Assembly: GCF_910592395.1 (NCBI RefSeq)
Contig: NC_088309.1
Location: forward strand, 10,976,501-11,040,500
Direction of reading: 5' to 3'
From: Lineus longissimus
Lineage: Eukaryota; Nemertea; Pilidiophora; Heteronemertea; Lineidae
Length of the DNA: 64,000 nucleotides
Under the pieces are notes generated by a model. It ran no database searches, was not told the DNA's origin, and was given only the letters and a program-made list of their open reading frames with translations. This document shows, in pieces, positions 23,001 through 35,364 of the stretch. Position 1 is the stretch's first letter; the number at the start of each line of letters is the position of its first letter. Position numbers and translations under genes: made by a program.

Positions 23001-26000
23001 GGCTGTATTTATTGACAATCCACCTGTGTCTACTACTTCCTTGTTGAATGTATGATTAAAGGGGTATACGCCGTTCGTAATAATTTATGGTCCAGATAAA
23101 TAGAAATCCACTAATACACTATGCCGTAGTGCAGTTATTGTGAATACAAATTTGTTTAAACTTGGTATTCATAGTATTTGTATATCAGTCTACACAACGG
23201 CAATGTTGAAATATGTATTTAGTACATATTTCTGCAATTGGACATTTCTAAATTCAATTACAAATTCAAAATTTTGAACGAACGGAGTATGCCTTTAAAG
23301 TGTTAACCCAGTTTTGCATGTGCATGTACGGTATTTTGGTTTACAGGGTTCGAAAGTACACTGAAAATTGCACAGGCTTCTGAGTTCTTTTGTATTCATT
23401 TGATGAATCATTTTTCTGGAATCTGAAATTAATAACGCAATCTTCATAAATCTGATGGTCCGATTTTTTTGGTACAGCGTTTCTAACAATGAAGAACACT
23501 CTTAGAAATAAAGTTTTTCTGTTTTAGTTTGGGGGTTCAGAAAAACCTCTTTTAGGCCAACACAAATATATGTCCCCAGAGGTTTTTCAGCAACAAGGAA
23601 ACCCCCTAGTACTTTTTACTTTTAGGAATCACAAAAAAAAACTTTGGGAATTTTCATATTCACGAAATACCTTCAGGTGGACGTATTTATGTTGACCGTA
23701 AAACGATAAAATGTGCAAAGGTTTTCAGCAGTTTAAATTCTAAGAGTGCAGGGATATAAAACTTGATCATATCCTTTTAAGGTCATGGCATTATTCATAT
23801 CATCCGCCATTTCTCAAGCTCCTTTGAAAGTTTGCAGTTTGAACCCTCTCTGAAACCATCTTCATCATTTTCATTACTGCTGTTGTTCATTTGAATAGCA
23901 CCTTAAGTATCAAAGCCTACTTCCTTCTACCTTTTACAAAAATCTGCATGCAATACATCCTTCATTTCATTAAACCATTTATGTTCCCGCATGTCCAGAA
24001 AGTAAACGAAATTGTCACACCTCACATAGTCGTACTAAAAGAGGTTCAAAGAAAGGTAATGTCCCCTCATGTCATCCCCCCCCCCCCCTCTCCCCTCCTC
24101 TCTCCTGCCGCACTTATACTCTACAGAATTTTTTACCCTCTCGTGCCTGCGATCTTTAGCCAGACTACATGACTCCCCGTCACATACGCTTGCCCGTCAA
24201 TTGACTTCTCTTCACACTCATACTGTATAAGATGTTCTCCAAGTCGTTCCTCTCTCAAGTTGCCGTCCACAAACTTCCCTTTACTCATACATACACTTCA
24301 CCATTGCCCAACCAGTTCCTTCACACTCACTGCATGGTCAATAAATTCCCTCCACGAGTTCCATTCATACATACACTACTGTCGGCCTCCAAGACTCCCA
24401 TTCATGCATAGTGTTACCCCAGAACTTTGTCGCCAAGATTTCCCTTCACACGTACCCTTCAGCTGTCCTCCAAGACTTCGTTTACCCTCACACTGCAGTA
24501 AGTTCTTCCCTGGTACTTCACACTCACATTACAGTTCGTCCCTTCAATTCTCCTCGTACATATGCTACAGTTGTCCTTGAATACTTCCCTTCACATGCCT
24601 ACAGTTGTCATCCAAGGCTACCCGTAACACCCACACTACATTGTCCAAGTCTTCCCTTACATACAGAGTAGCTGTCATCCCTTACTTCTCTTGACACTCT
24701 ACTACCAGTACTGTTGTCGTCTTCCCTTTTATACTGCAGTTGTCAATCAAGACTTCACTTCCTACATGCATGTACTAGCTACAGTTGTCTCTTAGCGATA
24801 AACTACAGTTCTCCTCCGTTATGACCCTTCACTGATCTTAGACTTAAAGGCTCTCCTCCCAGCTGAGTTTCCTTCAATCATACATGACAGCAAGTATAGA
24901 TTAGATTGTACCAGTAATCCATACCTGATGACAGTGGTCTCTTCTTTCACACATACATGCTATTCTCCAATTCTTCTGAACTTGCCGATATAGAGTAGAG
25001 CCTGATGTTATAATGACCACCTATACAGTGACATAAGGGTGTTTTCCAATCCTGTCTCACTACAATGCATCACAGATACAGTGGATTTTGGATAAAGGGA
25101 ACCAATTTTCAATATCTTGATCAATTTGGTGAGGCTAAACCTGCACTATGACAGCTTTTAAGAGGGTAAAGGCTAGCACTTTGTCTCACTTGTAAGCACT
25201 CTCCTGATATTTCTGTGGAATTAGTCTTTTGCATAAAATTCCACATCACATTGTTAGGTGATGGGCATTGCCATTGATCGATGCAAGTGCACAACCATAA
25301 TTCTCTTATTGCAGGAATATATCATTATAAACACAGGCTCATACTTAGCGAGTCAGTCACCGCCTGCCCAATAATTCTAAGAAACTCGTTTTAAAAAAAA
25401 CATGTTCTTCCTGCGAGATAGCTGGGGAATTCTCAAACTTTGGCTGTGTCACCCGGGGCATGATTACAATCCTGATATATTGCATGAATTATCACAAAGG
25501 GTGATGGCCAATTTCGCATTGTTGGCACACTCACATGATTTATCTTGCAAGGAAGATAGCAAGCCTCTTAAAGGTATGATAGGCACGAGGCAGATAGAAT
25601 AGTTTGAGACACACAAAGCCACCGGAAGAGGTCATGCCTATTTCACAATACACCTTACCAGTATATAGGCTTGGTGTTTTGATTCTTGGGTTAAGGGGTG
25701 CCTTTAGTTAAAGGTTAGTTACTGGTAAAAACTAATCTATCCCGAGTTAAAAAAGGTTTCTTTTTTTCAGTACAAAAAGTTGATATAAATAATACGGCAA
25801 ATTGGGCATTTTTCATCGAAACTGTATTTGACGAAAGAGAACTGACAGTCAGCTTCTCCAAACCACCAGAAGAATATAAATTCACTCAGTTCTTGGTTCA
25901 GCTGATTCGACACGATATTGTAAAAGACAAAAAAGTAGCTGTCAAAAGAGAAGTTACGGTAAGTCTTGCCCTGACCATGGTGTGACATGTAGAATTTTAT

Positions 26001-29000
26001 AATTTGGGTATTTGTAAAGTTTGATGATCAAAAGTAACATTCATCTTCCTGTCTGCATAAAACGCAGGCAATGGCATGACTTACTTCATAATTGCAAGCA
26101 ATCAACAACAGGCCTTCCTCGGAATAACACCATCATGCCGGAGGCAATAGCTCTTTAGAATTCCACTTCCAGGATACCATTTATGCCTTTTGACGAGTCT
26201 TCTTCTTTTAAACTTACCTTAACATGAATAAGCTATGATACGATTCCAGGGTGACTATTCTGTTGTGTTTGAGAAGATAAATTTACTAATCCCAGGACTA
26301 TACCAAGTAGCAGTGAGTATGAATATTGTTTTCTTTGGCAAGAGAAACATTCACCTTCAGGTTTTTACTTTACTTTTTTAACAGAATATATGACTGACTA
26401 AATTTGTCTTTTAAAAAAAAGTCAATTCTTGTTTAGACATGTACAAAGGTCAGTTATCCTAAAGCCAGGAGTCATTTGGTTATACCTTAAAAAAAATTAC
26501 AGATCCACATACTTGAAGTAATGGAATGCTATAGCATTCGTGAGATTAAATGTGATTGCAGGTGGAGCCGTATCTCAATAGGAAATGTCCATGCAAAATG
26601 AACGGAAGATGTGAAAGTTGTTCGATATCAATAACCAGTGAATTCAACATTACATTTGGTATTGGTACAGGTAAGCACAGCATTTCATTGTTGTTTGCTA
26701 GAGTTTCAGGGGGGTCAGCGAAAAAGTGTCATTTGGATCTATATTTGAGACTCATGATGAATTCAGTTTAGTTGGAATTAAGTCTAGTCCTTCTGCTCTA
26801 TGACATTTACATTTTTACGGAAAACATGTTCATGCAGTTTTTGTCTTAAAATGGCCAGAAGAAAGGCAAAAAGATCTATTCATGAAGATTTATACATGTA
26901 AATGTTGTGCATGTCTATTTCAGAAGCCCCTATAGCTACAACAGTTCAATCCAGTTGGCCTTCCTCCACTGTCAACACTCCTGGACAACCAGTCTCTGAA
27001 CCCTCAACCATGTCAACACAAGCACCAGCTGGTTTGGGTCTGTTGCTCGGAGTCAGCATACCTGTCACCATTATCCTTGTGGCCCTTTTGGTGGTTGTCA
27101 TCATTTTCCTCTATAGACGCTGCGAGAGTAAGTACAAGGTTTTTTTTGTCTGGGTATGTTGTTTGTATGCTGAACTTCGAAATATCAAGAATTAATTCAT
27201 CATCTTTTTTTTTGTATATCATAGTTGCATATACTGGCAAGTGAATCATTTTCTGTTGATTTAAAAGCCTTATTTATACATATATTGGAAAGTTTGCCTA
27301 GTATTTTCCTCATAAATACAAGAAAAGTGTCTGTTTTTTGTACCAGGATGAACTATTCATTTGAATAGTCAGCATTTTACCACTGATTTCTCAAATATTG
27401 GCCAAAATCTTTTGGAAAGAGAATCCTTTCTTGCAAGTCCTTTTCTCTTTATGTCAGCAGGTGAAGATCACTGTCCTATCATCAAATCGCAGAAGGAACC
27501 ATTGCAATCAGATGGACCAGACGATTTCTATTGTTCTAACGTCAATGGTGTACCTGTAAAAAGCCCTGGTATGCCTTTATTTTGTAAACCAATGTCTGGA
27601 CAGTTTTGCCATTCGTGCCTTTTTTTATGCTCCTTTTTTTTCCATTGAGAGAAACGAAAACCTTTTCTTTGATGAAGAAAGGAATATTGAGGTTGAAGGT
27701 TGCACGAAAGTATTTAGTTATAATTCCTAGATAAATTGCTCATATGTAGAGCCAAAAATCTAATTTTTGCTCTGAAATTTTTGGACATTTTCCAGACATG
27801 TTTGATTTTGTGTGTTTTAGGTCGGAGTCAGACACCACCCATGCCGATTGCTCTTAATACGTCAACGACGATTCTTCTTCTGTATTATGCTGATGACGAG
27901 AGTCACAAGAGGGCTGTGTTCTGCCTTGCCGACTTCCTTGAAGGCCATTGCTCTATGAAGGTATTCCTACATGACCGTTGCACAAATGACATCTCGAGTA
28001 AAGGCCAAGACAACTGGGTGGTTGAAAAGATAAAAATGGTGGACTGGATTGTCATTCTAAACTCGGAAGGTGCCTATGAGCAGTACAAACTTATCACCAA
28101 GCCATGTCAACAAGATTCGTACATTCTGAGTGATATGTTCCTGTGTGCCATAAAGATGTTGGATAGGTACACTGATGTTTACAAACACAAGTTCATCAGT
28201 GCATATTTCCCCTACACAAATAAAAAGGATCTTATTCTACAATTCACACCAAAGGGAATTCACTACAAACTCATGGATGACCTTGAACAGTTTTTCCTAC
28301 GTGTGAATAATTATGAGAAATATAATAAGAATGAGGTAATAGATGCTGCGATTGCCAACAGTAGGGAGTACTATTTTACTGAACCTGGGCGACAACTGAG
28401 AGAGATAATGAACTGGAAGATGAAACATACCTCTGGTACATCAGGCGAAGCTGATGTTGAACATCAAAACAACTTTGATTCGGGAATAGAATCTGGATTT
28501 AAAAATCACCCTTTTGGCAATTTCAAGGCAAATGTCAAGAACCTGAAGCCTGAAGGCCTTTTCGATCCTAACTGGGGAGATGGAGATGACGATTCTTCCG
28601 GCAGCTTAAGAGATCCTGATTGTAGGTGTACTTTTGTTTCGTTAAGTTTAAGTTTGTTTAAATTCTTCCCAACCACAGTACATGTATATCCCCTTTCGCT
28701 CCTTCCGCCAGCAAAAAAAGACTTTCACGCATTTTATGAAGTGACATGTTTCCTATTAAAAGTGTTACAATTGACACACTATCAAGGGCACATATCTTTC
28801 TCACTATACAGCACAATACTCACATCCGCACTGGTGAAGGCACTGCTTTAACTGTTCAATGTCAGTAATGTTTATCATCTTTTTAGACATGGCTAATATC
28901 AAGCGGAAAAAATGCTAGGCTTCCTTTATTCTTGGTCGCATTAAATATCTTGGTAACTTACCTGAACTGCCATGATTTATTTATGGGCACTGTTAGTGCT

Positions 29001-29231
29001 AATGTGTTATTGAAAAACTATCATCATATGATGTAATGTATATCTTACCTTTCTCTTTTAGCTTTGTCCTGTGGTTCCATTGGAAGTGCTGGGAGAGCCG
29101 AATTTGACAAGTTTTATCGAGACTGCCCAGTGAATGGATTGTATACTGATTACCAAGGAATGACCAGGCCTAATTACCAACAGGAAGCCAATGATATTGA
29201 TGTTAGCAGCATAGTCCCGATGGATATATGA
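20093..29231 (+). CDS. IL-17 receptor family protein with SEFIR domain (12 exons)
   Basis: Exons 20093-20206, 20481-20514, 21056-21211, 22016-22146, 22449-22587, 25771-25958, 26250-26312, 26562-26670, 26924-27127, 27461-27568, 27821-28621 and 29062-29231 join in phase to 738 aa. A signal peptide lies in residues 1-30 (hydrophobic SILVLMAL). The ectodomain to about 348 has several N-glycosylation sites (for example LNIT, LNLT, ANIT) and a Cys-rich stretch before a Ser/Thr/Pro stalk. One transmembrane helix spans about 349-374, followed by YRRCE. The cytoplasmic part holds a SEFIR domain from about 432 (TTILLLYYADDESHKRAV, then WVVEKI and DWIVILNSEGA), the adaptor-binding fold of IL-17 receptors and Act1. 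The length resembles IL17RD (Sef), but the ectodomain is too diverged for me to choose a subtype. It is probably a plasma membrane cytokine receptor or signalling modulator. Confidence 0.88.
20865..21025. repeat. Dispersed repeat, relative of 10630-10812
   Basis: Shares GACACCCTC, GGTGTCCTGATTA, AGAGGTCAAATTGA and TTATTAGAGAGG words with the element in zinc-finger intron 1. It is diverged and contains no ORF. Confidence 0.55.
23057..23298. mobile_element. MITE-like element flanked by TTAA
   Basis: The 242-bp segment has inverted ends (AAGGGGTATACGCCGTTCGT on the left, inverse of ACGAACGGAGTATGCCTT on the right), each next to TTAA. The interior is AT-rich without an ORF. A related left end occurs at 59386-59430 near the ankyrin gene. 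It lies in intron 5 of the receptor gene. Confidence 0.65.
23499..23748. mobile_element. MITE with CACTCTTAGAA inverted ends
   Basis: The left end is CACTCTTAGAAATAAA and the right end TTAAATTCTAAGAGTG, with 250 bp between the outer ends and no ORF. It lies in intron 5 of the receptor gene. A relative with CACTCTTAAAA ends is at 48597-48846. Confidence 0.65.
24170..24800. repeat. Decayed pyrimidine-rich minisatellite
   Basis: About ten diverged copies of a unit near 60 bp repeat the phrases CTACAGTTGTC, CTCCAAGACTTCC and CTTCACAC. The plus strand is strongly pyrimidine-rich. It lies in the 3.2-kb intron 5 of the IL-17 receptor-like gene. Open frames here reflect the skewed composition. Confidence 0.55.
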
Positions 29232-29816
29232 GACTACACTCATGTGTGATGTAGCTTGGAGTGCTCTGTCGAAGGGACAACAAGTGACATTCATTCTCCA
29301 CAATATTCAAGTGTATTTTCTTTGACATTATTGGCTTCCATGTTGCGACGTCACTGAACTATGGGCATATTGTAATTGGAATGAGAGACAGCCTTGGTGT
29401 CGTACTCACTATGCAGGAAGCATTTAAAACCTAGAGTCCTATGCAGTCCAATTTTTCATCCTAATCGTCCCAGACAACAGGAGGAGTCCTGTCCACTGAG
29501 TCGGGAGTGTTTTCAAACCATATATCAAGCTTTCACTTGACAAGAGGCCCTATAAATATTATAGGGTAGTAAACAAATCCCCTGCTCTCGGTCATGGAGG
29601 TCAATCATTCAAGCAGGGATGGAATTTTAGACCGGCCTGCCCCATCCCACTTCGTCAGCCTCGGCGGACTAGGATGGAATATTAACGTCATCAAATAATT
29701 CTAGTTTCGTTCATGTACAAGAAAAATGGATAGGTCGCAGGAAGATATAAACATCTACATGTAGAATTATTTATAGCTTTGCCTTATATGTTGGTATAAC
29801 GTTCGCCAGTTTTTAG

Positions 29817-29865
29817 CTCACCTCTTAGCAGAGGTGAGCTTATCCCATACCGTGGCGTCCGTCGT

Positions 29866-29906
<41 letters not shown>

Positions 29907-30945
29907 CGTCGTCCGTTAGCAGGGCACGTTTCGTAACTGTTAGAGCTATTGAGTTGAAACTTGGTACACATGTACCCTTATGTAATGACACCTTGGAGAC
30001 CAAGTTTCGGTCCGATTCGTTTCATGGTTTGGCCACCAGGGGGCCAAACGTTAAAAGTGAAAATATGCAATATCTCCCTTAATAGTAGTCGGGAAAAAAT
30101 ATGGTAGGTACTTCTAGCAAAGGTGCATCATATATCCTCCGGGTTTTTGATTTGCCCTCCTTTTCAAGGTTAACAGAGGTCAAATAGTGTAAATTGGCCG
30201 TTAGGATGTAACGATGGCACGTTTCTAAACTGCAATGACTATTGATCCCAAATTTGGTACACATTTACCCCTTAGTCAGGTAATCTCAGGGACCGAAGTT
30301 TGGTCCAATATGATTCACCACTTGACCACCAGGGGGCAAAATCCAAAAACCTTAAAAATTTGATTATTCCTTAACTTCTTGCCCGATTGCCACCAATTTG
30401 ATATCATGGGTACATCTAACCGCCATACAATATATGTCACACAGGTTTTTAATTTGACCTTCTTGTCAAGGTCACAGAGGTCAAATGGCGTAAATTGGCC
30501 GTCAGGCCGTAACTATGGCACGTTTCTTAACTGCAATGACTATTGATCACAAATTAAGTACACATGTACCCCTTGGTCAGGTGGTCTCAGGTACCGAAGT
30601 TTGGTGCGATCTGATTTGCCGTTTGGCCTCCAGGGAGGGGGCCAAATCGTAAATTCTTCAAAATGCCATTATTCCTAGTATTACTTGCCTGATTGGCACC
30701 AATTTTATATCATAGGTACATCTAATTCTAACAACCATTCAATGTGTCACCCGGGTCTTCTTTGATTTGACCTACTTTTCAAGGTCACAGAGGTCGAATG
30801 TACTGTAAATTGGCCATTTTGGGGAAATTGTAATTGCTTGGACCTACATCAAACCTAACACTACATGACACAATACCATGCTCTTTATCCATCTTTCCTC
30901 CACATGAGGTGAGCACAATGGCCCTGGCCATTTCATTTAATCTGA
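29817..30945. repeat. Dispersed element with (GTC)n head and 300-bp internal repeats
   Basis: It starts with GCTCACCTCTTAGCAGAGGTGAGC, an inverted pair, followed by a GTC/CGT microsatellite at about 29863-29918. Inside, a block containing GGCACGTTTC, GCAATGACTATTGATC and ACCGAAGTTTGGT recurs with a period near 300 bp (about 30165 and 30465, with a partial earlier copy). It ends near 30910-30945 with CATGAGGTGAGCACAATGGCC. No coding sequence is present. Confidence 0.6.
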
Positions 30946-32848
30946 CCCAAGAAAAGTTTCTTGCCAGTAGATGTGCACTTTACTGATTAAAAACCAGGTA
31001 TAATAGTTTTAAATGTCCTTAGATAGATTGTCCTTAGGATAAACAAAATCTATAATGCACTTTTAATTTCTGAGGCATTGATAACCATTGATCTTTAAAG
31101 AGCCAAACCTTACTCCATCGCCATAAAATAGGAAATGATACTTTTTACAGGGGACATTTAAGACTGCTACACCTGTATTATATATTTCACCTAAGATAGC
31201 TTATATTACAGGTATTATATTATAGGTATTAGTATTAGTTATGAATATAGCGCTGGAGGAAAAATAACGAAAATCTTTTTGATACAAACACCATTTTGAA
31301 AACGATCCTGCTCTGGACCCAGTAGCTGAGGCGTTGGTGTCAAGTCCCAAGCTGCTACCTATAGTGGAGATACATGTAACGCTCATAGATTAGCCAAAAG
31401 CTGGTGGTTGTCACGGTTGTCTCTATCAACGATTGAGCAACTAGATCTGAGACTCTTGCATGAATATTGCTAAGAGCCCAGTCCGTCCATCTTAACAGGC
31501 CTGGGCCTTTCATGTGAGGTCTGTTGTTGTCTATCCTGCTGGACAGGAAAGATGAATATTGTGTTATGGTCTCTTCAATGTTACATGATCTCAGTGCTGT
31601 TATTTCTTAGATTTAGAGGAGGTATTTCTTAAAGCACTTTTAATGATAATCCCATGGTTCTGGTATGGTGGTTCTTGGAATAATTTACACACATTCAACG
31701 GACAGGTTGTCTTTATAATTTTCGAAGACGGTATTCTACTAACGTAGGTCAGATGAACCTACACTGAGCTGTAAGTACATGTAGAAAAGATCTCTCGGAA
31801 GTAGTTCAGTACAAGAAGACTAGCGATGTACAATGTATTCCACTCTGTTATATATGTATCATATATGTGCACGGGAAATAAACTAATATCTGGAGGATGT
31901 TCTGTCTTTGAAGTTATTTTAATGAAAAAACAAAACCTTCCGGTGTATTATTTAAAACTCATGTTCATTGAAGAGTGTTCTTGACGGGCAGATTGAGACC
32001 AATCGTCTTGAGGGGCGTCCATGGTGTAGACTACAGGATATACGCTTGGGTGCAAATAACCAAGATGGAAAAAACCGTCATAAAAAATACTTTTATTTAC
32101 ATCAGCAGAAGGCACTGCACATGCCTGTAAAAAGTACACACGGTCGGACAGTAACCACAGCTTGCTGAACAACTATTTTTATCTACTCGTATCAAGCGAG
32201 ATAATGGGCTCTTTTGAACTTTTTTTCGAGAGATTACCTCTTCTTTGAAGTTAACGAAAATTTCCTCCCAGAACACGTGGCCTACATGTATTTAGAAATT
32301 ATGCGTACATGTACGTCTGCAAAAACAATTATCCGTTTTTAATCGTGTAACAAATCGCGATTACCTCTGAGATCTAGCCAATGAAAGTCTTTTTAATTTC
32401 TGTAGGCCTATCTCCAATTTCTGGGCCCTTCAACAAACTGTAAAACGCCTCGATCTATCTAAAAGCAGATCACACTTATAATCATTTACAGATTGACATA
32501 GTATATTATCAGTTTGTGTCTTTAAGGGAGTCTGTATAGGCAGGAGCCAGGTAGATCTGGTTAAGTTACACGAAGTCGCAAATAGATGTCTCTCCCATCC
32601 CATCACAATACCGGTACATCGAAACTACTCATGCTAAACGGGGAATATATTTGATGCTTAATAATCGAGCCCTATTGACCAATTTGACCCCCCAGCTCCT
32701 GCCTATATCCCCAAGGTGCATTATTTACTCCTATCATTATGATTATACATGTTGTTAGCGTTGATGTACATGTATATGAGAAAATGCGTCCAGGTCAGCA
32801 CTCGTGCTACATGTACATGTAAACATGTGAATAAGAGGAAGTATCATG
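30946..32848. other. Intergenic, nothing recognised
   Basis: This AT-rich stretch lies between the receptor gene's flanking repeat and the mariner-like element. It has many TACATGTA words but no gene that I can support. Confidence 0.5.
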
Positions 32849-32850
32849 TA

Positions 32851-33924
32851 CACTCATGGTCAAAAGTAAATGGACACCAGTTTTTCTTGAATTTCTCAAA
32901 AACTAGGCTAAGCAGAAACATTCACCTAACACCGATTGTAGCAAATGATCTTGGCTATTGAATAATGCTAAAATTTTAAAAATCTGTTTAGTTTTGCCTT
33001 TGATAGGAGAAATTTGGTAAATGTCTCTTTTTCACTACTTCTTTATTAGCAGGAATTCCCCAATAAAAATTACATCCTCATGTTCGACTCATGAAGGCCT
33101 TTCATAATATATCCAGGTTTTGAAATAATTCAAACTAAAAATGTGGTTTTTGGCCACTTTTACGGTAATGATTTGGATCATGCTTGACACATCTACGACA
33201 TGGTCCCTCCTCATCAATTGAACAGACCTTTTGAGTGAATGAGTGGGCATTGTGTTTTTCATGGCAGGGTGGTCAACAGACCTTTTACAAAAGATGGACA
33301 TTATTATCTAAATTTGAATATTGACAGGCCTATTCAATTATTATTGTGGTGGGTTGTTGATCAATTTGAATGCTTTAAGAAGGGATTCCCAGATTAGTAA
33401 TCTGACCAGTTAACTAAAATGACAACCATGTAACGCAATTGGTAATAGACCTGACCATAATCGTTGGGCCTGTGCCTAGTCATTGTGAAACAGACAGATC
33501 ACAAAACAAGACAATTGGCATTCATTCACAACCACTTCACTTCATTTGGAGTTGACAATGGTTTAATGGGACTATGTCAAAGGTGTCTCCAGTGGGGTAA
33601 AAATCATTACCGTAAAAGTGGCCAAAAACCACATTTCTAGTTTGAATTATTTCAAAACCTGGATATATTATGAAAGGCCTTCATGGGTCGAACATGAGGA
33701 TGTAATTTTTATTGGGGAATTCCTGCCAATAAAGAAGTAGTGAAAAAGAGACATTTACCAAATTTCTCCTATCAAAGGCAAAACTAAACAGATTTTTAAA
33801 ATTTTAGCATTATTCAATAGCCAAGATCATTTGCTACAATCGGTGTGAGGTGAATGTGTCTGCTTAGCCTAGTTTTGGAGAAATTCAAGAAAAACTGGTG
33901 TCCATTCACTTTTGACCATGAGTG
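32851..33924. mobile_element. Non-autonomous Tc1/mariner-like element with about 325-bp inverted ends
   Basis: The ends are CACTCATGGTCAAAAGT and its inverse, each flanked by TA (32849-32850 and 33925-33926), the target of Tc1/mariner transposases. Inverted arms of about 325 bp (32851-33177 and 33598-33924) match with few differences. The 420-bp centre has no transposase frame with a recognisable DDE core. The open frame at 33089-33301 lies across the left arm and centre and is not supported as a gene. Confidence 0.85.
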
Positions 33925-33926
33925 TA

Positions 33927-35364
33927 CATACAGCAAGCATACTATTCTATAGTACATGACGGGCTCCCCGGCCGCATAGCGCTTTTTTAAATGTCAAGTT
34001 GTGGTAAAACATGGCTGAGATGGATCAATGGGGAATTGAATCTCAATCTGTGGACGTGGTTGATTCTAAACCTGACGTGTCAACGTGATGAAAAATGACC
34101 TTTATATATAGGTTCACAACGGCAATGCAAAATATTGAAATCTCTTATATTGAAAAATCACAGTTTCTATTTCTAATTACACAAAATCAGCAATTTACAA
34201 TAATCACCGGTCGGTGAATATGTCTTACAAATGAACTGGACGGAGTGATAAAGACAGTGCATGTATAGACTAAAAACCCAGAGTTTTTGACAAAAATTTA
34301 GATTAACGATTAAGCGTACGTTTTCGGAATAAAAAAATCGACAAATTTGTTCTTTTCATATATTTACATATATACATGAGTTGTTTACAGAAAACGAACG
34401 ATTTGTATCGTAAAAAGGGTTGGTCTATAAACTAGTAGCGCACCACCCCTCCGCAGAAAACGTCTGCGTCACGCGTTAGCTAAAACTTATACAAATATAT
34501 CTGCTAGAACTCACTACTTTATGATAAAATGTTCATACAAAGGCTGACTTTCGCAATTTACAAAAAATAGACATTGACGGGACATAGGCCTACTCTCCAT
34601 ACAGGCATAATATACATGAAATCACAATCGCTAGGACGGATGATTAGCAAGAGCTGTCAATAAAGTAACTTATTTTTTATTCCGATAAATACGAAAAATA
34701 TATTCTAGTAAACACCAAGTGGGCTAACTACAGTAACAGTAACAGACATGAACATAAAACAGCAGTGACCCACATTGTGACGTAGTCGGAAACAGTAAAT
34801 GTGAAAAACACGGACGCATGGCCGTGTAAATATATCGTATCTGCTTACAGTGTGTACCTATATCTACAATATTGCATGAATGTAAACATTGTTTGTTTCC
34901 AATATCAATTCAACGAAACGACTTGTCTTGAAACGAAAAATCTTCTCCCAATTGTTACGTCCAGTTGATACGTTTATCGACCCCCACGATACGCCTTTCA
35001 GGTGGTCCATATAACCCAAACTCTAAACCGGAAAGAGCAAATAAATGTAATGTCACAGCACGATTGCCTCCACTTCCAATTAAATAGAATGATGCTTGTA
35101 CTGAAATGTTACAATATCAGGTAAGTATACCAAAAATATATAAGACGAGCTTATTTTTTTTCTACCAAAGATATATAAAGCGAGCTTATATATTTTTGGT
35201 AGTACATTATACTATACTTCGTACAGTTATATGTATTGTGAAAATATGTTTATTTTCGGAAATGCGTGCATGGGCCACCAAAAAGCAAGGAAGATGTGAT
35301 GCTCTATCGTCATCTATCAAACCAGGTCCAACTGGGCGTCTGATCGGCGCGGAGTATTCAATAG
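33927..35364. other. Intergenic, downstream of the K+ channel gene
   Basis: No gene is seen. Near 35128-35203 a 36-bp segment with ATATATAA(G/A)ACGAGCTTAT is directly repeated, and the second copy forms a short palindrome around TACCAAA/TTTGGTA. Confidence 0.5.
35249..35254 (-). promoter_or_regulatory. Polyadenylation signal of the K+ channel gene
   Basis: AATAAA on the minus strand lies about 110 nt past the proposed channel stop codon at 35365, which supports that terminal exon. Confidence 0.5.

Noticed and set aside
29834-30082. Frame with a long poly-arginine run
   Set aside because: It is translation of the GTC/CGT microsatellite at the head of a dispersed repeat.
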